Below, piece by piece: positions 1 to 5,946 of a stretch of 36,348 bases of DNA. The stretch's first letter is position 1. Every line of letters begins with the position of its first letter. The notes beneath the pieces are model-generated. The model made no database searches, was not told the DNA's origin, and was given only the letters and a program-made list of their open reading frames with translations. The stretch is from the NCBI GenBank assembly GCA_903912925.1, contig CAIWJG010000007.1:1-36348 (forward strand). Reading direction: 5' to 3'. The DNA is from an uncultured Verrucomicrobia subdivision 3 bacterium (lineage in GTDB: Bacteria > Verrucomicrobiota > Verrucomicrobiia > Limisphaerales > UBA8199). The translations under genes and the position numbers were made by a program.

Positions 1-137
1 AGCGCTTGGCCCGGCTTGAGCACCTTCGCTCGCGGCGGATTCAAATGCACGTAATCACACACGGTCTTGAGATACCCGTGGCCGCTCCCATCCACGATCA
101 GCGCCTTAACCCCTGCTATGGGGCAGGTGTGTCCGGA
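1..137 (-). pseudogene. REP-associated tyrosine transposase (RAYT/Y1 family) C-terminal fragment
   Basis: Reading the minus strand from about 107 down to 1 gives an open stretch whose residues include KALIVDGSGHGYLKT followed by VCDYVHLNPPRAKVL. This is the hallmark C-terminal half of the Y1 HUH single-strand transposases linked to REP sequences (TnpA_REP/RAYT), where the usual string is DYVHLNPxRAxLL. Upstream, around 108-137, a residual SGH is still visible but the normal LFxGRYK segment is scrambled, and no transposase N-terminus follows. The reading continues off the left window edge, so the far C-terminus cannot be judged. I infer a decayed, N-terminally truncated copy. An intact gene is unlikely because the HUH histidines and most of the catalytic domain are missing upstream. 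GTAG-headed hairpins elsewhere in the window would be its natural substrates. Confidence 0.65.
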
Positions 138-206
138 GGCTACTCCCAGGCCCACACCAGTAAGGCACCTGAGACTGGCCGGAGCCGCAACCTGTTGGGA
201 AGCATT

Positions 207-255
207 CCGAAGAGTATCCGAAAGGTATCCGAAGGGTATCCGAAGGGTATCCGAA
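207..255. repeat. 11-bp tandem array, 4.4 copies
   Basis: The unit CCGAAGGGTAT repeats four times, with one or two changes in the first units, and a fifth partial unit follows. It ends exactly where the MITE-like element at 256 begins. Because 11 is not a multiple of 3, all frames stay open and give spurious peptides. Confidence 0.85.
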
Positions 256-377
256 CAGCAATTCTCACTATGGGACGATGGGACAAATGGGACGGATGGC
301 GGATGATCATGCGTGGCCTGGAACACCCTAAAGGGTGGACACCGAACCTCCCAGACCAGCCAAAATGAGAACTGCTG
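256..377 (+). mobile_element. MITE-like element, copy 1 (122 bp)
   Basis: The ends form imperfect terminal inverted repeats: CAGCAATTCTCACTATGG on the left and, read inward from the right, CAGCAGTTCTCATTTTGG (15 of 18 match). The interior holds a GGGAC-rich stretch and the small palindrome CACCCTAAAGGGTG. The same element occurs in reverse orientation at 30324-30446, with about 11 differences over 123 aligned positions by eye. No target duplication is visible here (left flank GTATCCGAA, right flank GCTACCCCG). It has no coding capacity, so any movement would depend on a transposase elsewhere. Confidence 0.75.
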
Positions 378-702
378 GCTACCCCGGGTTAGCGTCCGTG
401 CGGGTTTCAACCCCAACGGTTGTGTCCCACCTCCGCCATCGGGCATTATCGTTGGGGTTGGCCGACACCACCGGCTTTTCCCAGGGGTGCGAGCCGCGAG
501 CTGGGCTTCGGGATGGAATCCCTTTGGGATTCAACTCTGGAATTTCCGAAAGGCATTAGGGCTAGCCCTCAGGCCGTTCGCGGCCTGCCACCAGCCAGTC
601 CTGCGCATACGTGGGTAGCCCCACCGAAACCAGCGAAGCCCCGCGTTAATTGCGTAAGATGATATATTACAATACCTTACGCGATCCACGTCAGGCCGCC
701 CC
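378..702. other. Intergenic stretch with no recognisable gene
   Basis: Short open frames here show no family resemblance, no convincing ribosome binding site and no conserved motif. The only structure I see is the inverted repeat at 649-685. I read it as non-coding filler between the mobile relics and the glycan locus. Confidence 0.5.
649..685. repeat. Inverted repeat around an AT-rich spacer
   Basis: The arms ATTGCGTAAG and CTTACGCGAT are inverted with 9 of 10 matches, around a 17-nt AT-rich spacer that includes GATATATTAC. It could be a regulator-binding site or a small hairpin. No adjacent gene start explains it, since the nearest CDS end is at 803. Confidence 0.4.
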
Positions 703-735
703 CAGACCAGCACCAGACCGCCTCCAGACCGACCC
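703..735. repeat. 11-bp tandem array, 3 copies
   Basis: Three units of the type CAGACCNNNNC (CAGACCAGCAC, CAGACCGCCTC, CAGACCGACCC) follow each other without gaps and run almost directly into the 7-bp array at 738. The 11-bp unit length is shared with the arrays at 207 and 30175, although the sequence differs. Confidence 0.65.
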
Positions 736-737
736 GT

Positions 738-769
738 GAAGGCAGAAGGCAGAAGGCAGAAGGCAGAAT
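738..769. repeat. 7-bp tandem array (GAAGGCA), 4.5 copies
   Basis: GAAGGCA is repeated four times and a partial GAATC follows. Only one arm is present, with no inverted partner arm nearby, unlike the hairpin-type heptad elements at 15358, 16108, 26694, 28104 and 34893. It lies just downstream of the glycosyltransferase gene that ends at 803 on the minus strand. Confidence 0.85.
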
Positions 770-802
770 CGCGCGGCGGTGCTTCGGACGGGCCAGGGGT
801 GG

Positions 803-1615
803 TTAGCGAGGGGCTTGGGGCCGGTGCGCGCTCAGGCCGGTGTCACACCGGGAGGCCTTCTGGGCCTGGGCGGCTTGGAGCAACTGGTCGTTGGCGGGCA
901 GGCTGGCGCGGCTGGCGGGGGGGTGCCAGAGGTGATAGCAGATCGCCCAGCCGCGGACATCCAGGCGGCGGGCGCCGGTGTTCATCAGGCGGACGGCCAG
1001 TTCGGAATCCTCGCGGCCCCAGCCGGTGAAGGCTTCGTTGTAGCCGTTGACCTTGAGGAGGTCGTCGCGCCAGATGGCCAGGTTACAGCCGCGTATGCCG
1101 CGCAGGTCGGAACGGTAGCGGCGGGCGGGCCAGGGCCAGCGATAAGCGTGTTTGAGTCCGCTCAACTGCCGGCTGAGGAGCGCGCGGCGGCGGTCGGCGG
1201 TGAACTCGCCCCGGCCAAAGAACGACGCCCCGGCCTGCTCAATCAACGCGCGGTGACCCTGGACGAACGTGCCCGGTCGGGCCAACCGCAGGTGATCAGC
1301 CACGAACCAGGGGTGGGGGATAGTGTCGCCATCCTGAAACACCAGGTAGTCGCTGGTCGCGCGGGCGATGGCGAGGTTCAGGATGCGCGCGCGGCGAAAA
1401 CCGGTATGCTCCTGCCAGACCCGGGCACACGGGAAGGGCTGCTTCGCCGCCCAGCCCTCGAAGGCGGCGCGGGTCGGGTCGTCTGAGCCGTCGTCAGCCA
1501 GCACCACTTCGTGCGGCAGTTGCGTTTGCCGGCTCAGGGCGTTTAGCAGCCGGAGCAGGTAATCGGGCTGGTTGAAGGTGTTGACCACGAGGGCCAACGC
1601 AGGCGCGGGGCTCAT
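803..1615 (-). CDS. Family 2 glycosyltransferase with galactosyltransferase-type C-terminal motif
   Basis: A 270-residue cytoplasmic GT-A fold enzyme. The N-terminus LALVVNTFNQPDYL with VLADDGSDD around residue 40 is the nucleotide-sugar binding start of GT2. QDGD near residue 94 stands at the metal-binding DxD position. GCNLAIWRDDLLKVNGYNE and then GWGREDSELAVRL form the acceptor-side motif of the GT2/Glyco_transf_7C group. The C-terminal 30 residues are low-complexity and basic. The start codon overlaps the stop of the upstream GT2 gene (ATGA), which indicates translational coupling. It probably adds a hexose to LPS core or a surface polysaccharide. Donor and acceptor cannot be read from sequence. 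Confidence 0.88.
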   Translation of the reverse strand: MSPAPALALVVNTFNQPDYLLRLLNALSRQTQLPHEVVLADDGSDDPTRAAFEGWAAKQPFPCARVWQEHTGFRRARILNLAIARATSDYLVFQDGDTIPHPWFVADHLRLARPGTFVQGHRALIEQAGASFFGRGEFTADRRRALLSRQLSGLKHAYRWPWPARRYRSDLRGIRGCNLAIWRDDLLKVNGYNEAFTGWGREDSELAVRLMNTGARRLDVRGWAICYHLWHPPASRASLPANDQLLQAAQAQKASRCDTGLSAHRPQAPR

Positions 1616-2388
1616 TTTGCGGGCTTGAGTCTGGCCTCGCGGACCTTGGCGTAGCGGGTTACGGTGGAGAAGGCCCCGAGCCAGGCGATGTAGTAACCGG
1701 GCCAGCCGTCGAGGAAGCCCAACTTAAAAATGTAGGCGCGGAGGAACTTCCACACCGGACGGAAGGTCAGATCCAGCCACCCGGCGCGGCGGCCCGTCTC
1801 CAGGCAATGGCGCACGAAGGGATCGGCATAGCGGCCGATCTTGTCCAGTTGCCAGTTGATGCTCTGGTTGCTGTAGTGCCGCAGGTCGGAGCGCAAATGC
1901 CCGATAGCGCCTTTGACTTCGAGGCGCTCGTGGATTTCGATGCCCGTCCACGCCGCCGAACCCTTGCGCCAGAGCCGCCGCACGCGGTCGGGATACCAAT
2001 CGCCGTGCCGTATCCAGCGGTCGCAGTAGAAGGAGCAGCGGGGGAAGTCGAAGGCCGCATAGGGGCCATTCCGCGCCGGGTCAGCGATCGTCGCGGCTAT
2101 CTCGTCCCACAGGGCCGGGGGGACTTCCTCGTCGGCGTCCAGGGAGAGAATCCACGGGCCGGAGGCTTTGTCGGCGGCGGAGTTCTTCTGGCCCACAAAC
2201 CCCTTCCAGGGCTCGCGAAAGACCTTAGCCCCCCGGGCCGCGCACAGCGCGTCCGTGCCGTCGCGGACATCCTCATTGAGGACCACAATGACCTCGCTGG
2301 CCCGATCTGTTATGCTCTGGAGCGCCCGCCCGATGCGGCCGGCCTCAGCGCCGGAAATCAGGCAGACGGAGACGGGAAGTTTGGCCAT
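1612..2388 (-). CDS. Family 2 glycosyltransferase, WaaE/KdtX-like LPS core type
   Basis: A 258-residue enzyme. I start it at the ATG at 2388 (MAKLPVSVCLISGAE), because the 19 residues upstream in frame show no homology and GT2 proteins begin this way. Family signs are VIVVLNEDVRDGT near the N-terminus, QKNSAADKASGPWILSLDADEE with the DxD motif, and a C-terminal half rich in WaaE-type signatures: WIRHGDWYPD, then IHERLEV, then HYSNQSINWQLDKIGRYA. In characterised relatives these enzymes add a glucose or heptose to inner-core heptose of LPS. It is followed by, and overlaps, a second GT2 gene, and it diverges from the sulfotransferase gene. The exact sugar is not predictable. No strong Shine-Dalgarno is visible. 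Confidence 0.88.
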   Translation of the reverse strand: MAKLPVSVCLISGAEAGRIGRALQSITDRASEVIVVLNEDVRDGTDALCAARGAKVFREPWKGFVGQKNSAADKASGPWILSLDADEEVPPALWDEIAATIADPARNGPYAAFDFPRCSFYCDRWIRHGDWYPDRVRRLWRKGSAAWTGIEIHERLEVKGAIGHLRSDLRHYSNQSINWQLDKIGRYADPFVRHCLETGRRAGWLDLTFRPVWKFLRAYIFKLGFLDGWPGYYIAWLGAFSTVTRYAKVREARLKPAK

Positions 2389-2430
2389 AGCAGCCGGAAC
2401 GCTAGCGGAAGGATGGGGCGGCTGGCAATA

Positions 2431-2460
2431 CGCAAAGGACCGCAAAGGACCGAAAAAGGA
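2431..2460. repeat. 10-bp direct repeat in a divergent intergenic region
   Basis: CGCAAAGGAC occurs twice in tandem, then a diverged third unit CGAAAAAGGA follows. It lies in the 110 bp between the divergent glycosyltransferase and sulfotransferase starts, where both promoters should be. It could be a binding-site array or chance duplication. Confidence 0.4.
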
Positions 2461-2498
2461 GTTGCGCGGCAGCGGGCGTGGCTGTCAGGCTGCTCGAA

Positions 2499-3194
2499 AT
2501 GAAGCAAACACGCATCGCGGTTTTAGGGGTGTATCGCTCGGGATCGACAGCGGTCGCGGGGGCGCTACACCACTTGGGCGTGGATATGGGGCCGCCGTTC
2601 TTTGAGGGGTTTTACGAGTCCGCCGGGCTCTCGAAGCAACTCCGGAAGTGGTGGGACGAGCCGCGCCTGGTGGAGCGGGTTGGTCAGGCCAAGCGGGTGC
2701 GAGTGCTGGAGCAATGGATCAAAGAGCGGGAAGCGGTCGGGACATTGTGGGTGGGCATGAAACATCCCCTGCTGTCGCTGTGTGGCGAAGACCTGGTGCA
2801 GGCGTGGGGGCCGGAGACGCGCTTCATTCGGTGCTGCCGGCCGCTGGAGGACTCTATTGACTCGCTGAAGCGACTGGGCCGAAGCGTGGATGGCGCATTC
2901 CTCCAGGGGACGCTGATGGCGGCGCTGGATCGTTTCTTTGCGGGCCGGGAACATCTGGCCATCGAGTTTGCCGATCTCATGAGCAACCCGCGTCGCGAAG
3001 TCGAGCGGCTCATGGAGTACCTGAACCTTACGGCGGATGCAGCCAGGATCGAGGCCGCGGTTCGTTTCATTGAGCCGGGCAAGAAGTCCAAGGTTGAAGC
3101 CGAACAGGGAGAGAAGATCGGGGCTGGAAAGGCACCGGGGCCGGGGACAGTGTGGGGGGCCATACGCAAGGTAATCACCGGCCGCGACGAATAG
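2499..3194 (+). CDS. PAPS-dependent sulfotransferase family protein
   Basis: A 231-residue protein from the ATG at 2499. An in-frame GTG at 2478 would add seven residues without family support. The N-terminal GVYRSGSTAVAGALHHLGVD is the 5'-phosphosulfate-binding loop of bacterial sulfotransferases (usual form HRSGTS...LLHxLGVDMG). FIRCCRPLEDSIDSLKR around residue 115 fits the 3'-phosphate-binding Arg/Ser segment. A C-terminal MEYLNL segment is typical. It would transfer sulfate from PAPS to a sugar or other hydroxyl. The next gene, a GT2, starts 6 nt after its stop, so the two are surely co-transcribed, and the setting suggests a sulfated surface glycan. The acceptor is unknown. Confidence 0.82.
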   Translation: MKQTRIAVLGVYRSGSTAVAGALHHLGVDMGPPFFEGFYESAGLSKQLRKWWDEPRLVERVGQAKRVRVLEQWIKEREAVGTLWVGMKHPLLSLCGEDLVQAWGPETRFIRCCRPLEDSIDSLKRLGRSVDGAFLQGTLMAALDRFFAGREHLAIEFADLMSNPRREVERLMEYLNLTADAARIEAAVRFIEPGKKSKVEAEQGEKIGAGKAPGPGTVWGAIRKVITGRDE

Positions 3195-3200
3195 GCCCCA

Positions 3201-4073
3201 ATGAAAGTCAGCGGATTCACCTTTTTGCGCAACGGACAGAAACTGGGCTATCCGCTCGTGGCCTCGATCCGCTCCGTGTTGCCCATCGTGGACGAGTTCG
3301 TGGTGGCGCTGGGCGCCAGCGAGGATGACACGGAAAAGCTGGTGCGCGAAATCGGGGACCCGAAGATACGCATCATCCCCACGCAGTGGAACGAGCGCAT
3401 CCAGAGCGATTACAGCGTCAAGGGCTTTGTGTATGGCCAGCAAAAGAGCATCGCGCTGTTCAACTGCACCGGAGACTGGGCGTTCTACCTCGAAGCCGAC
3501 GAGCTGGTGCATGAAGACGAGTTGCCTAAGATCCGCGCCGCGATGGAGCGTCACCTGGATGACCCGCGCGTGGAGGCGCTGGCGTTCGACTATCTGCACT
3601 TTTACGGCAACGCCAACACGTATGCCTGGTCGCCGCGATGGTATCGCACCGAGGCGCGCATTCTGCGGAACACGATCCCGGCGTGGGGGCCGGAAGGGAT
3701 GTTTTTTGTGGTGTTGGAGACGCACAAGCGCGGGCGGTATCCGCGCGCGGCGCACACCGGCGCGACGATCTACCACTACGGCTGGGTTAAGAGCATGTCG
3801 CAGCGCACCGCTAAGCGCGACCAGAACGTGAAGTTCTGGGGTGCCCCGCGGCAGTTCGTGGACTCGGCTGATATTGATCCCGAGGTGCTCAAGCCTTTCA
3901 CCGGCACGCACCCGAAGATGATCCGGGATTGGCTGCCGCCGGCAGAGGGTCTGTTTCAGGCGAACCCCAACCACAAGTTGACCTCGCGGGAGCGGAAGCA
4001 CCGCCTGATGCTGCGCCTGGAGAAGTGGTTGGGCCTGCAGTTCCGCAAGAAGCATTACAAGCTGGTTGCGTAA
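3201..4073 (+). CDS. Family 2 glycosyltransferase
   Basis: A 290-residue enzyme starting MKVSGFTFLRNGQKLGYP, the typical opening of a GT2 subgroup common in LPS and exopolysaccharide loci. VDEFVVALGASEDDT holds the UDP/GDP-binding acidic pair. FYLEADELVHEDEL supplies the DxD-like motif near residue 100, and YHYGWVKS near residue 193 is the conserved C-terminal acceptor motif of this group. It follows the sulfotransferase by 6 nt, so both probably act on one glycan. Its stop lies only 8 bp from the stop of the convergent SGNH gene, so antisense read-through between the two transcripts is likely. Confidence 0.87.
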   Translation: MKVSGFTFLRNGQKLGYPLVASIRSVLPIVDEFVVALGASEDDTEKLVREIGDPKIRIIPTQWNERIQSDYSVKGFVYGQQKSIALFNCTGDWAFYLEADELVHEDELPKIRAAMERHLDDPRVEALAFDYLHFYGNANTYAWSPRWYRTEARILRNTIPAWGPEGMFFVVLETHKRGRYPRAAHTGATIYHYGWVKSMSQRTAKRDQNVKFWGAPRQFVDSADIDPEVLKPFTGTHPKMIRDWLPPAEGLFQANPNHKLTSRERKHRLMLRLEKWLGLQFRKKHYKLVA

Positions 4074-4081
4074 GAGCTGCC

Positions 4082-5182
4082 CTACTTTGCGGGGCGCGTG
4101 GAGAGGTGATCGGACAACAACTCCGCGACCGCCTGGTGACCGGTGCTGTTCCAATGCCCGTCAGTCTTGAAGGTCAGTGTTTCCCCGGTCTTGCTCTTGC
4201 GGGCGAGGAAGCTCGGCAGCAGATCGATCGTCTCGATATGCAAGGCGCGGGTAATGGAAAAGAGCGTCTCCGTGCGCGCCTTTTCGTTAGCCAGCTTGTT
4301 GGGCCGGCTGGCGCGGGCTTCGGAAAGCTCTACCTGCGCGGGAATGTGGACCACGATAAACCGCGCCTTCGCGGCCCCACAGTCGGCTTGGAACTCCGCC
4401 AGGAAGTGCTTGGCCACGGCAAACCGCTCGTCCGTCTCGGCAATCGTTTGCCCGAGCTTTTCGTCCTCGATCTTGCGGTTCACCCGCGTGAGCCGGCGGA
4501 GGTCAGCCCGATACCATACGTAGTTGCACAGGTAGGAATGGTTCTTGACCCAATCCTCAAAGGGTGTGGTCAGTGGTTTGGCGGGGTTGACGACTTGCAC
4601 TTCCCCGTTGACTACCTCGGCGTGGATCTTCTTCCGGTCCACATTATCCACGAAGTCATTGTTGAAGAACATGAGGATGACGACGTCGTCCGGGCGGAGC
4701 TGCTTCCTGACCTCGGTCGAGAAGATCAGGTATTCGACCACAGTGCCTATGCCGTCGATGCCGTAGTTGTGGACGCTGTAATCCTTGAGCAGGAGGTTCA
4801 TCTTGTCAGTGAACACCTCACCCTGATCGACGCCCCAGCCCCAGACGAAGGAATCCCCGAATACAGAGATGCGATGGGGTGCTTTGTCCCGCTTGGCTTC
4901 CAGGCTGACCTGCTTTCTGAAGCCGGCGGCATCCAGGGCGATGAGCACGTCGAAGTCCGGTCGTTTGAATCTGGCGGAGTAGAGCTTCCTTCCGCGCCAG
5001 CCGAGCACGGGGTCGAACTCATGAAATGCCTTCAGGGGATTGACGTTGGAGGGCGAGTACCCTGCCAGGCGCAGCACGCCCTCACCGACAACCGCCGTGG
5101 CGAGCACCGATAAAAGGATCGCCAGCATCGCAAAGAGAATGCGTCGGCCGCCGCGTGGGTGTGGAGGGGTTGGTGGCTGCAT
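4082..5182 (-). CDS. Membrane-anchored SGNH hydrolase-like protein (AlgJ/AlgX-like)
   Basis: A 366-residue protein with a basic N-terminus and one membrane anchor at about residues 15-37, leaving the catalytic domain outside the membrane. Block I is GDSF (109-112) with the nucleophile serine. NYGIDG near 140 and NND (174-176) fit the oxyanion-hole blocks. TDGHWNSTGH (340-349) supplies the Asp-x-His pair. This arrangement matches SGNH proteins that add or remove O-acetyl groups on polysaccharides. It sits 105 bp downstream of the DUF5989 gene, at the end of the carbamoyltransferase train, so a role in modifying the same glycan is likely. A lipase or esterase acting on something else cannot be excluded. 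Confidence 0.8.
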   Translation of the reverse strand: MQPPTPPHPRGGRRILFAMLAILLSVLATAVVGEGVLRLAGYSPSNVNPLKAFHEFDPVLGWRGRKLYSARFKRPDFDVLIALDAAGFRKQVSLEAKRDKAPHRISVFGDSFVWGWGVDQGEVFTDKMNLLLKDYSVHNYGIDGIGTVVEYLIFSTEVRKQLRPDDVVILMFFNNDFVDNVDRKKIHAEVVNGEVQVVNPAKPLTTPFEDWVKNHSYLCNYVWYRADLRRLTRVNRKIEDEKLGQTIAETDERFAVAKHFLAEFQADCGAAKARFIVVHIPAQVELSEARASRPNKLANEKARTETLFSITRALHIETIDLLPSFLARKSKTGETLTFKTDGHWNSTGHQAVAELLSDHLSTRPAK

Positions 5183-5287
5183 GCAGGGCGGATCCTCGCG
5201 GAGGGCTATTCCGGCGGCTGATTAGGCGCAAGAGGCATATCCACAGAGGAGATCATAGCCACGGCTAAAGGGCGAGGCGTCCGGCCA

Positions 5288-5485
5288 TTAAAACAGCGTG
5301 TAGATGAACGGCGCGACGGCGGTGCCGCCCAGGATGATCAGCGCCGCCAGGGCGAGCAGCGTAATCAGGATGGGGATCATCCAGTACTTCTTGTTGTGCT
5401 TCAGGAAGAGGAAGAACTCCTTGATGATGCCGGCCTGCTCTTCCTGTTGGGCCTTCTCAAAGGCGCTCTTCTTATTCTCGCTCAT
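5288..5485 (-). CDS. DUF5989/SxtK-like small membrane protein
   Basis: A 65-residue protein with a charged N-terminus and one membrane helix at about residues 36-60, ending in the conserved tail AVAPFIYTLF. FLFLKHNKKYW just before the helix matches the usual F-x-E/H-x-K-KxW approach segment. This mini-protein family recurs next to NodU/CmcH-type carbamoyltransferases and SxtJ-like proteins, as in the sxtI-sxtJ-sxtK order of saxitoxin clusters. Here it starts 9 nt after the sxtJ-like stop. Its biochemical role is unknown. I infer a membrane adaptor for the carbamoyltransferase. Confidence 0.8.
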   Translation of the reverse strand: MSENKKSAFEKAQQEEQAGIIKEFFLFLKHNKKYWMIPILITLLALAALIILGGTAVAPFIYTLF

Positions 5486-5494
5486 AGGACACGC

Positions 5495-5935
5495 TTAAAA
5501 CTGCCGATAATAACGGTTCGGGTCATCCACCTGCTCGGCGTCCTGCCAATAGGTCGCCGCGCGCTTGTCGAAGGTCTTGCGTACCGGGCGCCGGCCAAGG
5601 GCGCGCATGAGCAAGCCCAGGCCAGTCACCAGCACGAAAAACACGATGCCCAGTGCCAGATTGCCCACTACCGTGCCGATGCAGCAAGCCACAAAATACC
5701 AGCCAACGTAGATCGGCCGCGCTATCTGCGGCAGCGCCAGCAGCAGCAACCCCACCGCCAGGCCGCCACCGCCAACCTCAGCGGCCAGCGGGAGATTCCA
5801 GCCTTTGCCGCGCAACCACCCCAGCAGCAGCAGCACCACCGCGATACACGGAAAGCCGATAACCAAGCTCAGGGCAAACTTGCGCCGCTCCTGCGGGCCG
5901 GGGTTCCAATTGACTTCTTTGAAGGGATTGACCAT
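5495..5935 (-). CDS. SxtJ-family membrane protein
   Basis: A 146-residue protein. I start it at the ATG at 5935 (MVNPFKEVNWNP), 11 nt after the carbamoyltransferase stop. A longer open frame upstream would only re-read the carbamoyltransferase gene out of frame. It has three hydrophobic segments: about 20-40, 45-70 and 78-110. The short cytoplasmic-looking tail ends in TYWQDAEQVDDPNRYYRQF, a recognisable SxtJ-type ending (aromatic-rich, W.....D...YYRQ). SxtJ is the uncharacterised partner of the SxtI carbamoyltransferase. Spacing to both neighbours is about 10 nt, which implies one mRNA and perhaps one complex. Confidence 0.82.
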   Translation of the reverse strand: MVNPFKEVNWNPGPQERRKFALSLVIGFPCIAVVLLLLGWLRGKGWNLPLAAEVGGGGLAVGLLLLALPQIARPIYVGWYFVACCIGTVVGNLALGIVFFVLVTGLGLLMRALGRRPVRKTFDKRAATYWQDAEQVDDPNRYYRQF

Positions 5936-5946
5936 GCGGGTTGGAG

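Noticed and set aside
207..255. CRISPR array
   Set aside because: Units are 11 bp with no spacers; the 7-bp and 9-bp arrays fail in the same way, and no cas genes are present.
2565..4154. A 529-codon open frame on the minus strand opposite the sulfotransferase and GT2 genes
   Set aside because: It is the antisense of two well-supported genes; high GC leaves such frames open. It shows no family motif.
3929..5113. A 394-codon plus-strand frame opposite the SGNH gene
   Set aside because: It is antisense to a gene with intact SGNH motifs, and its translation has no recognisable domain.
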